Origin: CAJXZP01 sp047610145
GTDB lineage: Bacteria > Bacteroidota > Bacteroidia > Flavobacteriales_G > Salibacteraceae
NCBI GenBank assembly: GCA_047610145.1
Contig: JBLFZF010000044.1
Coordinates: 1 to 24,835 of the forward strand
Direction: 5' to 3'
DNA: 24,835 nt
A model generated the notes under the pieces. It had not been told where the DNA came from and ran no database searches. It was given only the letters and a program-made list of their open reading frames with translations. Within the stretch, counting starts at the first letter, position 1, and every line of letters starts with the position of its first letter. Made by a program: the position numbers and the translations under genes. This document shows positions 6,822 through 14,673 of the stretch, in pieces.

Positions 6822-9230
6822 CTATCTATTTTTCACGTATTTCTCTAACCATTGATCTTGTTCCCAGAGCACATGTAAAATACTTTCTTTGGCTTTATAC
6901 CCATGACTTTCTTTCGGTAACATAACTAGCCTTGTAGTAGCTCCTAATCCCTTTAACGCATTAAAATAACGCTCACTTTGCATCGGATAAGTTCCAGAAT
7001 TATTATCGGCAACCCCATGTATTAGTAACAAAGGGGTTTTCATTTTTTCGGCATGCATAAAAGGAGACATCGTATAATATACTTCGGGCGCTTCCCAGTA
7101 ATTACGCTCTTCACTTTGAAACCCAAATGGTGTAAGCGTTCTGTTATAGGCTCCACTCCGTGCAATACCTGCCGCAAACAAATCACTATGCGTTAGTAAA
7201 TTGGCTACCATAAATGCCCCATAACTATGGCCGCCTACTGCTACTTTATTCCGGTCAATATATCCTAAGGCATCTACGGCATCAATAGCCGCTTTAGCAT
7301 TTCCAACCAGTTGCTTTCTAAAAAAATCATTCGGTTCTTGGTCTCCCTCCCCTACTATTGGAAAAGAAGCATCGTCTAATACCACATACCCTCGAGTTAC
7401 CCAATAAATAGGAGATCCGTAATACGGAAACACGAATTTGTTCGGATTAGTTGTATTCTGACCCGCACTAGCTTTGTCTTTAAACTCCGTTGGATATGCC
7501 CATAAAATCATTGGATATTTTTTGGACTTAGATTTATCATATCCAATCGGTAAATATAAAGTGCCAGATAATTCTAATCCATCCTCACGCTTATAAGAAA
7601 TCACTTCCTTGTGCACGTTTTTTATGCTCGTAAACGGATTTACAAACGCAGTTAACTGGGTTAAATTATCTCCTTTTACATCTCTAAAATAATAGTTTGG
7701 ATATTCATTCTTAGACTCTATCCGGACTAACAATTGATTTGTTTTCGGGTTATACTCTCGCAAATCTTCCCGTTTATTATTCATCTGAGACGTATACAAA
7801 CGGGTAGTATTGCGCGAGTCTACATTCATTCTATCCACAAATGGAAATTGCCCTTGTTTGGTAAAACCGTCTCCTATTAAAAACACCTCTTTTCCTATTA
7901 CGGCCAATACATTTCTACCATAGCTATTTCTTTCGGTAACAAAACTACCCGGATCACTATACTTGTCTTGATAATTTCGATCGTACAGAGTTACGGGCAC
8001 TTGATTCTGATCATTCGGGTTAAAAATATACGATTTCGTATTTCGTGAATTCCACCAATAGTCATGCGCAATGGCCATTGTTTTTGTTCCCCAATCCATA
8101 TCATAATATCGATTGATAGTTTTCATTAATGATTTTGGTTCTTTAGAAAAAGGAGAGTCCCATTCAAAAACCTCATCTCTAAATGCCACTTCAATAGCGG
8201 GGTCACCTCCATCTAGCGCCTCTGCATAAAAAAGCGTAGCGGCTTTATCTGATCTCCAAGCTATATTTCGTTTTCCTTTTCTTACCGCCATAAAACCCTG
8301 AGGTAAGTCTTCTATTAATGGGACTTCAATAATCACGGCTACTTTTTCGGCATCTTTAGTATATACTGTTTTAGCGTAAGGAAAACTTCTATATGTCACT
8401 AAATAAGAAAAAGGCTTTCCTATCGTGGTTACCATTACCTTATTTCCATCTGGCGAAAAAGAGATATCTCTATACATACCACTCTTCAACCACAGTTCAG
8501 AGTGCCCATCTAGAGTCACTTTATAAATTTCAGACTTTGCCAACTGTTCAAAATTGAACTCATCATTCGGGCCTTTTAACAAATCTTGATAGGTTCTGTT
8601 TTGTGCTTTTTCACCATTACTTTCAGAAACTGTAGGGCCGGTAGGCACCACATTCTTGGGGTCAATTAATGACTGCCTGTCTGAAGGCACCCTATTTACT
8701 AACAATGACTTACCATTTTTACTCCAATGAAACGGGCGACCTAAATTTGCGTTTAAGTTGGGTTTAGATATTATAGAAACCATGCCTTCGGCAATATTCA
8801 ACACCCATAATTCTACCCCTGCATCGGTGGTGTTGGTAAATGCAATCATCGATTGATCTGGTGACCATCCAAAGTTGGCTATTCTTGCCTTTTCAGGTAA
8901 TCCAGTAATTGGGGTCACTATACCGGTTTTCACTGATTTAACTTCAATTTTATTGAAATATGTTACTCGGCTGCCAATGTTTGTTTTTGGATCAATACGC
9001 AAACCACCTAAACGGAGTTCTTCTTGCGATAACTCTTCAATAGATTTATAAATGTTACGGTACATCATCACCATTTGAGTTTGATCTTCATCCATCAATA
9101 CCCAAGGGGATAATTGAACATCTACTAAATCTAAAATTTCTTGAGGTGGTTTTTGGTAGGCTAAATTTTCTTGTGCAAAAGAAGAAATAGCGCAAACCAT
9201 TAAGCCAATTGTTAAAAATAATTTCATCAA
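6822..9230 (-). CDS. Secreted S9 family peptidase (prolyl oligopeptidase-like, S9D-type)
   Basis: An 802-aa serine peptidase with an N-terminal signal peptide (about residues 1-20, cleavage near SFAQ), a long beta-propeller-like domain (about 40-560) and a C-terminal alpha/beta-hydrolase domain (about 560-800). The catalytic triad is visible: nucleophile elbow GGHSYGAF (Ser about 669), Asp in HGVADNNSG (about 742) and His in PKESHGY (about 776). The start of the mature protein (PPQEILDLVDVQLSP, then GLRIDPKTNIGSR) resembles the S9D group that includes chloroplast glutamyl endopeptidase, so a preference for cleaving after Glu is possible but inferred. It probably degrades peptides in the periplasm. 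It has no T9SS sorting domain and stands alone. Confidence 0.93.
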   Translation of the reverse strand: MMKLFLTIGLMVCAISSFAQENLAYQKPPQEILDLVDVQLSPWVLMDEDQTQMVMMYRNIYKSIEELSQEELRLGGLRIDPKTNIGSRVTYFNKIEVKSVKTGIVTPITGLPEKARIANFGWSPDQSMIAFTNTTDAGVELWVLNIAEGMVSIISKPNLNANLGRPFHWSKNGKSLLVNRVPSDRQSLIDPKNVVPTGPTVSESNGEKAQNRTYQDLLKGPNDEFNFEQLAKSEIYKVTLDGHSELWLKSGMYRDISFSPDGNKVMVTTIGKPFSYLVTYRSFPYAKTVYTKDAEKVAVIIEVPLIEDLPQGFMAVRKGKRNIAWRSDKAATLFYAEALDGGDPAIEVAFRDEVFEWDSPFSKEPKSLMKTINRYYDMDWGTKTMAIAHDYWWNSRNTKSYIFNPNDQNQVPVTLYDRNYQDKYSDPGSFVTERNSYGRNVLAVIGKEVFLIGDGFTKQGQFPFVDRMNVDSRNTTRLYTSQMNNKREDLREYNPKTNQLLVRIESKNEYPNYYFRDVKGDNLTQLTAFVNPFTSIKNVHKEVISYKREDGLELSGTLYLPIGYDKSKSKKYPMILWAYPTEFKDKASAGQNTTNPNKFVFPYYGSPIYWVTRGYVVLDDASFPIVGEGDQEPNDFFRKQLVGNAKAAIDAVDALGYIDRNKVAVGGHSYGAFMVANLLTHSDLFAAGIARSGAYNRTLTPFGFQSEERNYWEAPEVYYTMSPFMHAEKMKTPLLLIHGVADNNSGTYPMQSERYFNALKGLGATTRLVMLPKESHGYKAKESILHVLWEQDQWLEKYVKNR

Positions 9231-9375
9231 TTAATTTGTTAAACAGATAAATACTACGTCCAAAGTAAAAAAAAATGGAGGACTCTCTTCGACTCTTTAT
9301 AAGAGTGGTTACATGAGGGGATGACTGGTGCTAAATGACAAAAAAAAAATTAGCTCATCCCTGAAAAAATGAAGT

Positions 9376-10056
9376 TTAGTGTTCTAATTTCAACTTTAAC
9401 TGATGAATCTCCTGATGAATTTGGGATTGAATTTTGAGACTAATCAGATAAAATGAACCTATTCCAATTAAAAACAGGGTTAGTTGTATCGCGAAATTAG
9501 GTTCATTTACTCTTTCCAAAGAAAAAATATCGAACATGTAAAACAAGGCCCAATTGAACCAAATCAAAAACTGAATAGGAGTGGATAACAGCAATACGTT
9601 ATCGTTTTTAAATACTCTTTTGCTTCTAAAAAAACGATACGTCATTAATGTGGGGGCAGCCAAAAGTAAAATGTAGGTAAGTACGGTTATGGCCTCCCTA
9701 GCCCTTTCAAAATTCTGCATCATTTGAAATACAAATAGACTCCCTACCATTAGAATTCCAAGATTTCTAAAAGTTACTAAGCTCTGCAATCCTTTCCACA
9801 TTTTATGAATATAGCTTCGAGTCATTTGTTTTTGATGGTCTGCCATAACATCTGTAAACCCATAAACACCGAAACTTTTAAACGTATTCATTAATGCCTG
9901 GTGGAGCGATAATTCCGGCTCTTTCTGCCACAAATGCTCGACAGACTGGGCTAAATGGTCAGCTACTTCTACACGTAAATCTACAAAATCTACCCCTTTC
10001 TTTTTACAAAACTGTAGGATGACTTCAAATTCGGAGATATTGATCTTTCTTTTCAT
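9376..10056 (-). CDS. Membrane protein co-transcribed with a PadR regulator
   Basis: A 226-aa protein with a soluble N-terminal part (about 1-90) and four predicted membrane segments (about 95-115, 122-142, 157-176, 186-206). The N-terminus, with VDLRVEVADHLAQSVEHLWQ and a later GVYGFTDVMADHQ, resembles the short helical prefix found on DUF1700-like and permease-prefix proteins paired with PadR. It starts 1 nt after the padR stop, so the two are translationally coupled. The arrangement suggests the regulator controls this membrane protein. No transport or enzymatic motif is visible, and I do not assign a function. Confidence 0.8.
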   Translation of the reverse strand: MKRKINISEFEVILQFCKKKGVDFVDLRVEVADHLAQSVEHLWQKEPELSLHQALMNTFKSFGVYGFTDVMADHQKQMTRSYIHKMWKGLQSLVTFRNLGILMVGSLFVFQMMQNFERAREAITVLTYILLLAAPTLMTYRFFRSKRVFKNDNVLLLSTPIQFLIWFNWALFYMFDIFSLERVNEPNFAIQLTLFLIGIGSFYLISLKIQSQIHQEIHQLKLKLEH

Positions 10057-10057
10057 T

Positions 10058-10390
10058 TTAGGCTAGTTTTACATTAAAAACTATGTGTAATCGAGTTAAA
10101 AAATGAGCTAAATCATCTGCGTTACTTACTCTTAATTGTCCTCCTTGAGGAGTGAACTCATAATACTTTCTAACCCGACCTTCTCCCTTTTCAAAACTCA
10201 CGGTTAAAAGGTCTTTTGCTTCTAATCGGTTTAGTACAGGATACAATGCACCTTCGGTAAAACTAATTTCACCTTGGGTGAGCTCTTTTACCCTTTGGGT
10301 AATTTGATAGCCATACATTTTACCCGAATCTTTAATCATCTGCAAAACAATATCCTCTAAAAAGCCCTGTATATATTTATTCGATTTCAT
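10058..10390 (-). CDS. PadR family transcriptional regulator
   Basis: A 110-aa winged-helix protein of the short (subfamily 2-like) PadR type. Visible family features: an N-terminal helix GFLEDIVLQMI, YGYQITQRVKEL (the G-Y-x-I motif), FTEGALYPVLNRLEAKDLLT (the E-G-(T/A)-L-Y-P-x-L-x-R-L-E recognition helix) and the wing G-R-V-R-K-Y-Y-E-F-T-P-Q-G. PadR proteins usually repress a neighbouring membrane protein or exporter gene. Here the partner is the membrane protein starting 1 nt downstream. A consensus -7 box lies just upstream. Confidence 0.93.
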   Translation of the reverse strand: MKSNKYIQGFLEDIVLQMIKDSGKMYGYQITQRVKELTQGEISFTEGALYPVLNRLEAKDLLTVSFEKGEGRVRKYYEFTPQGGQLRVSNADDLAHFLTRLHIVFNVKLA

Positions 10391-10400
10391 GCATTGGATT

Positions 10401-10408
10401 CAAAGGTA
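10401..10408 (-). promoter_or_regulatory. padR -7 element
   Basis: Reverse-strand TACCTTTG, a perfect TAnnTTTG match, ends 10 nt before the padR ATG (10390). No convincing -33 TTG is present 17-23 nt upstream, so the promoter may be regulated or weak. Confidence 0.55.
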
Positions 10409-10431
10409 GGGTAAATAAAACACTGGATAAC

Positions 10432-10824
10432 TTACCTAGGCACATGATTGGTTTCTAAATAGTGTCGGTCTGAATTATTGGGGTCTGTATAAGCCAATAC
10501 CTCATAATCCCAACATCCGGTCACCTCCAGGGTGGTATTCTCTCGATCTGGAAATAGAAGAAATCCTTTTTCACGAGTTTTCACCTCAATTTCATCAGTA
10601 CTTACGCTAAAAGTGACTCTTTCTCCGCTGTTCAAAGAAGAAGTATGCGTGACCAGACCTCCAGTATACACTTCTACATAAATAGAATGTTCCCATTGGT
10701 TTTCAATGGTTAGATCTGCATTTTGACCGGGGCAATCGGATGTGCAAGAAGATGTAACTAAAATAAAAAGGCTAAGTAGAGAGATGAAGAAGACATGATA
10801 AACTTTAAGTTCGCTTCGTTTCAT
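10432..10824 (-). CDS. Small putative lipoprotein, function unknown
   Basis: A 130-aa protein with an N-terminal hydrophobic segment (VFFISLLSLFILVTSSC) ending in Cys 27, consistent with a signal peptidase II site, although Thr at -3 is not the commonest lipobox residue. The mature part has two more cysteines near the start and the middle (CTSDCPGQ and VTGCWDYEV), which may form a disulfide, and is rich in beta-type sequence (LTIENQWEHSIYVEVYTGG), like small Ig-like or beta-sandwich domains. I do not recognise a family. It lies upstream of padR on the same strand with a 41-nt gap that contains the padR -7 box, so it is probably a separate unit. Confidence 0.7.
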   Translation of the reverse strand: MKRSELKVYHVFFISLLSLFILVTSSCTSDCPGQNADLTIENQWEHSIYVEVYTGGLVTHTSSLNSGERVTFSVSTDEIEVKTREKGFLLFPDRENTTLEVTGCWDYEVLAYTDPNNSDRHYLETNHVPR

Positions 10825-10854
10825 AATAATTTGTTTTAAGTTGATTCCGAATAT

Positions 10855-10867
10855 GCATGGACCATGC
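10855..10867. repeat. 13-bp palindrome upstream of the small lipoprotein
   Basis: GCATGGACCATGC is a perfect odd-centred palindrome 30 bp upstream of the lipoprotein ATG, positioned like an operator near a start site. No strong -7 box overlaps it. Confidence 0.3.
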
Positions 10868-10895
10868 CAAAATCATTAACAAAATATTAAGACTT

Positions 10896-10919
10896 CAAAA
10901 AGCCCGCTAATCTAGGGCT
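10896..10919 (-). terminator. Terminator-like hairpin downstream of the small membrane ORF
   Basis: Reverse-strand AGCCC (10919-10915), a 9-nt loop, GGGCT (10905-10901) and then a run of Ts. It would end a transcript coming from the right that carries the 47-aa membrane peptide gene at 11173-11316. Confidence 0.55.
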
Positions 10920-10953
10920 CATCCTACGCATAAAACAAAGAAAATCTGGAGCT

Positions 10954-11031
10954 CTAATAGTCATTAATAATTTTCTTATTACTTCCGAAACCCACTATTA
11001 CAAAGCTATAAGCGTAAAACCCTCTTTCCAT
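10954..11031 (-). other. 25-codon ORF of doubtful status
   Basis: ATG at 11031, TAG at 10954-10956; the product begins MERGFYAYSFVIVGFGSNKK and is partly hydrophobic. It lies between the 47-aa gene and the terminator-like hairpin, with no visible promoter of its own. It may be a second small peptide of that transcript or chance. The rest of 10920-11172 is AT-rich with no gene I can support; it contains a 14-bp palindrome at 11128-11141. Confidence 0.15.
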
Positions 11032-11172
11032 ATTATCAGGGATACTTGGGATGGTTCCGATTATTTTTATTTATTTTACTTTTTTTTTCTGAAAAAAGGA
11101 TTTTACCTGACTCCATCAAAAAGCGCGATACGGATCCGTATAAACGAGAAGTAAAATAGCCATTGAAAAAAA

Positions 11173-11316
11173 TCACTTAAAACTCTTATACCAACGTGCA
11201 GCCGTTTCGCCAAATAAACTAGGATATAAGGTATATAGAATGCACACCATGACGAACAGCACGAAAACAATTATAGCGATAGGAGACCTGCTATTATTTT
11301 GTGATTTTTTATTCAT
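11173..11316 (-). CDS. Putative 47-aa single-pass membrane protein
   Basis: ATG at 11316, TGA at 11173-11175. The product has a short basic, Asn/Ser-rich N-terminus (MNKKSQNNSRSP), one clear membrane helix of about 20 residues (IAIIVFVLFVMVCILYTLY) and a basic C-terminal tail (ARWYKSFK). The charge pattern fits a small integral membrane protein or a phage/toxin-like micro-protein. It has a terminator-like hairpin downstream at 10896-10919, but no consensus promoter is visible upstream. It sits next to the T9SS pseudogene in a region of decayed genes. I do not recognise a family. Confidence 0.5.
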   Translation of the reverse strand: MNKKSQNNSRSPIAIIVFVLFVMVCILYTLYPSLFGETAARWYKSFK

Positions 11317-11403
11317 TTTTTAAATTTTCATAGCCCCCTGAGTTTTGAATATTAATACTTCTTTTTCTATTCGCTACATAGGAAAAATACCAATCAAAAA
11401 TCA

Positions 11404-12018
11404 TTATTTACCCCCTATTACAGAACCTACAAAGCGAGCTTTTTTCGTTTCTATAACCACTTTATACATTCCCGAATTCAAGGCATAAACATCCATTTGT
11501 TCGGGTATAATATCTGCATAAATAAGTAATCTACCGCTTACATCAAAAACCGAAATATTCGTTATCAATTCCGTATTTCCGTGAACAGAAAAATACGAAA
11601 GTGAAGGGTTTGGAAACAAGGTAAATTCTTCTTTTTTCCGAACATCCCGAACCCCACTAATCACCGTATTATTTGAATAAATAATACCACCATCTCCTAC
11701 GGCTATTCCTACAGAGTCATTCCGCATGGCAACATCATTTAGAGGTTGACTCACTGATTCTGAATACCATTTCACCCCATCTTTGCTCCATAAAATAACG
11801 CCTCTATTTAATATCAAGTCTGACCCAACGGCTAGTACGTTTTCTTGTGACGTAATCGTTAATGCCTTTAACCGGAGTAAGAAAAAGGAGAGAGACCCGG
11901 GATCCGATCGCCATGTAAATCCAGAATCGGTGCTCCTCATTAATGTATTCTGCAAAGAATCTATTACCCCCTAAATAGTCGAATCATTTACAAATTAAAG
12001 ATCCCATATCACCTCCTG
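11404..12018 (-). pseudogene. Decayed T9SS YCF48-like protein gene (paralogue of 21886-23121)
   Basis: The reverse strand encodes the C-terminal half of a secreted repeat protein with a type A T9SS sorting domain (FTLFPNPS, then ISVFDVSGRLLIYADI, ending SGMYKVVIETKKARFVG). An ORF can be drawn from a TTG at 11955, but it lacks a signal peptide. The same frame continues upstream through TAG (11971-11973) and TAA (11995-11997) to about 12018 and still matches the intact paralogue: WDL*FVNDSTI*GVIDS here against WDLLFVDDSTIYAVIDS at residues 212-228 there. The two stops replace Leu 215 and Tyr 223. All sequence equivalent to residues 1-206 is missing. It is therefore a 5'-truncated pseudogene with two nonsense mutations. 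Confidence 0.85.
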
Positions 12019-12122
12019 TGTAAAAAGGAAAAAAAATGCACCGAATACAATTCAATGAGATGGTTCTGAACGTCAATTTCATGAACTCCATCTCCAATTT
12101 TATATACCGGTACTTCCCTCAT
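12009..12122 (-). pseudogene. Fragment of an AraC-family regulator (cupin domain piece)
   Basis: A 37-codon stretch beginning MREVPVYKIGDGVHEIDVQN. It matches two parts of the AraC regulator encoded at 23590-24537: VPVYKIG equals IPIYKIG (residues 37-43), then VHEIDVQNHLIELYSVHF equals VHDIDFTDHVIHDYSVHF (residues 84-101). The about 40 residues between these blocks, the first 36 residues and the whole HTH are absent. The fragment runs straight into the T9SS pseudogene, overlapping it in another frame. An in-frame TGA lies just before the ATG, so this is a deletion-scarred remnant. A perfect -7-like TATATTTG lies upstream near 12145-12152. Confidence 0.65.
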
Positions 12123-12181
12123 ATTTCACTTACCAACGCATCCAAATATAGTCGAAACATCCGGTATTCATTTTATATTCT

Positions 12182-12329
12182 GGGCGTGCCCCCATCTATT
12201 TGATTTCCTTCGCACAATTTCGGGCCATATTAACCATTCGTCCTCTATGCTGAAGTCTCATAAATTGGGTCAGGCTTTTAGCTATACTCCACGGCTACGC
12301 CTGCGGGGTGCCGCTGCTATCCTTCACGC
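12182..12329. repeat. Intergenic interspersed repeat (GGGCGTGCCCC ... ATCCTTCACGC type)
   Basis: This non-coding stretch begins GGGCGTGCCCCC, has an internal CGGGCC and ends GGGGTGCCGCTGCTATCCTTCACGC-like sequence, much more GC-rich than its surroundings. The segment CGGCTACGCCTGCGGGGTGC followed by CG can fold into a hairpin. From memory, intergenic repeats with a GGGCGT(T/G)CCC head and an ATCC(C/T)T(A/C)ACGC tail are scattered through Flavobacteriia genomes. It lies between the AraC remnant and the DMT transporter and may mark a recombination boundary. The rest of the 11956-12424 gap (12330-12424) holds only the transporter leader, where I see no clear promoter. Confidence 0.55.
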
Positions 12330-12424
12330 TAAAAAAACAACTCCTCCTCCTCCTGGTAACCCCTACTTTGTTTTATTACGCTATTTTGGCCCGCTGCTTA
12401 TTGAATCACTCAAAAGAATAAACT

Positions 12425-13303
12425 ATGAAATGGAGAATATTAGTATTGCTTGGTGCCATGAGTTTTGGCATTCTTTCTACTATCGTGAAGCTGGCATATG
12501 CCAGTGGTTTTAGGGTAGATCAAGTGGTGACTTCTCAACTTTGGTTAGGGGCCATCATCTGTTGGATATTGGTCTTCATTTTGAACGTAACTAAAAAACC
12601 AACGCCCTTAGCGAAAGGTACGTGGTGGAAAATTCTTATTGGTGGTTTTCCATTAGGCATCACCAGTTTTGCTTATTACCAATGTGTAGAATATGTGCCC
12701 GCGTCTATTGCCATATTACTCTTGTTTCAATTTGTGTGGATGGGAGTGGTTTTAGATATCCTATTTAAAAGAAAACTTCCCACTACTCCTCAAATTATGA
12801 GTGTCCTCATTTTATTATTAGGTACATTTTTAGCGGCAGGAATACTGGATAACCCAGAAATGGAATGGAGTGTTGCCGGCATTGGCTTCGGACTTTTAGC
12901 CGCCTTAGGTTACGCTATTTTTATTTACGTAAATGGCGATGCTGGAGAAACCCACTTTTTGGTCAGTGCCGCTTTACGAGCCACTGGCGGTGCTTTATTC
13001 TCCATCTTGTTTTTTAGTCCCATTACCGGACTTGATAACCTGTTCACTAACGGTTTATTGGCTTACGGAGCTCCGTTAGCCATTTTTGGAATGGTGATTC
13101 CTCCCATCTTTTTTGCCTGGGGAATCCCTAAAATAGGGACGACCGAATCTTCCATCTTAAGCGGCATAGAATTACCCATTGCGGTTTTAAGCGCTTCATT
13201 TATTTTACATGAACACGTGAGCTGGGTTCAATGGTCAGGGGTATTCGTTATTCTTACGGCCATTTCATATCCGCAGTTAATCGCCCTGCGAAAAAAGAAA
13301 TAA
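12425..13303 (+). CDS. EamA/DMT family transporter
   Basis: A 292-aa inner-membrane protein with ten hydrophobic segments arranged as two EamA repeats (about 1-135 and 145-290), the drug/metabolite transporter fold. Typical features: AMSFGILSTIVKLAYASG in the first helix, YVPASIAILLLFQFVWMGVV at the end of repeat one, and PKIGTTESSILSGIELPIAVLSA followed by LHEHVSWVQWSGVFVILTA at the end of repeat two. DMT members export amino acids, nucleotides or other metabolites, and the substrate here cannot be read from the sequence. The ATG at 12425 gives a standard N-terminus. It converges on the MFS gene across 29 bp. Confidence 0.92.
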   Translation: MKWRILVLLGAMSFGILSTIVKLAYASGFRVDQVVTSQLWLGAIICWILVFILNVTKKPTPLAKGTWWKILIGGFPLGITSFAYYQCVEYVPASIAILLLFQFVWMGVVLDILFKRKLPTTPQIMSVLILLLGTFLAAGILDNPEMEWSVAGIGFGLLAALGYAIFIYVNGDAGETHFLVSAALRATGGALFSILFFSPITGLDNLFTNGLLAYGAPLAIFGMVIPPIFFAWGIPKIGTTESSILSGIELPIAVLSASFILHEHVSWVQWSGVFVILTAISYPQLIALRKKK

Positions 13304-13332
13304 TATAGAGGCTTCGCAACGATGCAACAAAC

Positions 13333-14592
13333 TTAGCGGAGAGCCGATAGCCTTTTAAAAGCAATGGCAGCTATTAAACCCAATAGCGAGAAAACCGCTA
13401 ACATCATAAAAACATACCGATGCCCCAATTCCCCCGGAAAGTCATCCAGTAAATACCCCATGATTGGCCCCACAAAAATATCAGGAGTATACCCTATCAC
13501 CGAAATAGCTCCAACAGCAGTGCCTGTAATCGCTAACGGAATCTTACCTTCCTCCATAGCTGCAAAATATAATGTTCGAACCGCATATGTACCCGCAGCA
13601 GTAATTACAAGCGAGAGTATAAATATACCGGTCATAGTTGGAGCTAAAAGTCCGGATGAAAAAATTATTGCTCCAATAAACAACGTTAAAAACCCAACAA
13701 TCATCCATACAGAAGCTCTAGACTTATCGGCAAGCAAACCTATCGAAACACACACTATCGGACGTAAATACAATTGAAACGTTCCTACTTGGGCTGCTTC
13801 CACCTCATCAAACAACATGATTTCTTTGGCATATAGTGAAAATATATCGGTCAGTTTATACCCTACATATGCGCACAATACAATGGCCATTAGTAACCAT
13901 ACCGATGGAATTTTCAAGACTTCTTTTAGATGGGCTAAAACTGGAATATTGGAAACGAGAGATCCTTCAGTTACCGACTCATTGGTCATACAGAAAAATA
14001 CCAATAGGCCCACAAAACCAACTAAACCTGAAGCAAACCATAAAACATATCGAAAAGCCTCTTGGCGCTCTAATAGACTTGCTGCTTGGATATCATCTCG
14101 CATAAATAGCGAAAAAATAAACACTCCCATAGCTCCTATTGTTGCGGCTACAAAACCTCGACCTCCTTCTAAATAACCGAAAGCACGTCCTTGGTTTTCA
14201 ACTCCTCCCCAGGAACGAGTTGCTTTAATCATGGCACTCCAAAACAAGAAAATAGTAGTAAAACCCCAGTATCCAAATAATACCCGCATCATGCCATAAC
14301 TAGGATACGTTGCCATATATACTCCTCCCAATGCCGTTAATATCAAAGCACTCGACATCAATTTTTTGGGTGGATATGTATCTGCAATAGCTCCTCCATA
14401 CACATACGACAACAGCGCTACTATTCCATATACCGAGAAACAAGCTCCCAATTCAAAATTGTTCAACGCAAACACATCTAAGAATGTAGGTCTAAAAACC
14501 CGTGCAATCACAAACGGAAGTATAAACACCGCCTCTCCCGCTAATATCAATAACAAAATACGGTAGATAGGTTGCTTTGGTGGTGTTGACAT
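13333..14592 (-). CDS. MFS transporter
   Basis: A 419-aa major facilitator superfamily protein with 12 predicted membrane segments. The cytoplasmic loop between helices 2 and 3 (GGAIADTYPPKKLM) is the MFS motif G-x-x-x-D-x-x-x-x-x-x-(K/R). A charged central loop (LVSNIPVLAHLKEVLKIPSV) separates the halves, and the second half repeats the loop motif as GLLADKSRASVW. The overall pattern resembles proton-coupled or organophosphate/sugar-type MFS permeases of Bacteroidota, but the substrate is unknown. It is preceded by its own -7 element in the 81-nt gap after the upstream gene. Confidence 0.92.
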   Translation of the reverse strand: MSTPPKQPIYRILLLILAGEAVFILPFVIARVFRPTFLDVFALNNFELGACFSVYGIVALLSYVYGGAIADTYPPKKLMSSALILTALGGVYMATYPSYGMMRVLFGYWGFTTIFLFWSAMIKATRSWGGVENQGRAFGYLEGGRGFVAATIGAMGVFIFSLFMRDDIQAASLLERQEAFRYVLWFASGLVGFVGLLVFFCMTNESVTEGSLVSNIPVLAHLKEVLKIPSVWLLMAIVLCAYVGYKLTDIFSLYAKEIMLFDEVEAAQVGTFQLYLRPIVCVSIGLLADKSRASVWMIVGFLTLFIGAIIFSSGLLAPTMTGIFILSLVITAAGTYAVRTLYFAAMEEGKIPLAITGTAVGAISVIGYTPDIFVGPIMGYLLDDFPGELGHRYVFMMLAVFSLLGLIAAIAFKRLSALR

Positions 14593-14619
14593 AGTTGATT
14601 ACCCCATTTAATTGGGTCA

Positions 14620-14627
14620 CAAACTTA
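14620..14627 (-). promoter_or_regulatory. MFS gene -7 element
   Basis: Reverse-strand TAAGTTTG, a perfect TAnnTTTG match, ends 27 nt before the MFS ATG (14592). No TTG is seen at -33. It lies in the 81-bp gap after the deiminase gene, suggesting independent transcription. Confidence 0.5.
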
Positions 14628-14673
14628 TATGTTTTTGTGTAACTCTTGCCAGGCAGCTACACCCAGAAAACCA

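Noticed and set aside
9318..9361. Inverted repeat GGGATGA/TCATCCC downstream of the PadR-linked membrane gene
   Set aside because: The poly-A/T run lies inside the loop rather than after the stem, so it is not a convincing intrinsic terminator.
11404..11955. Functional 183-aa T9SS protein gene
   Set aside because: It would need a TTG start, lacks any signal peptide for T9SS export, and the same frame continues upstream through two stops with clear similarity to the paralogue.
12247..12513. 88-codon forward ORF
   Set aside because: It runs through the GC-rich interspersed repeat and overlaps the transporter gene in another frame; no protein similarity.
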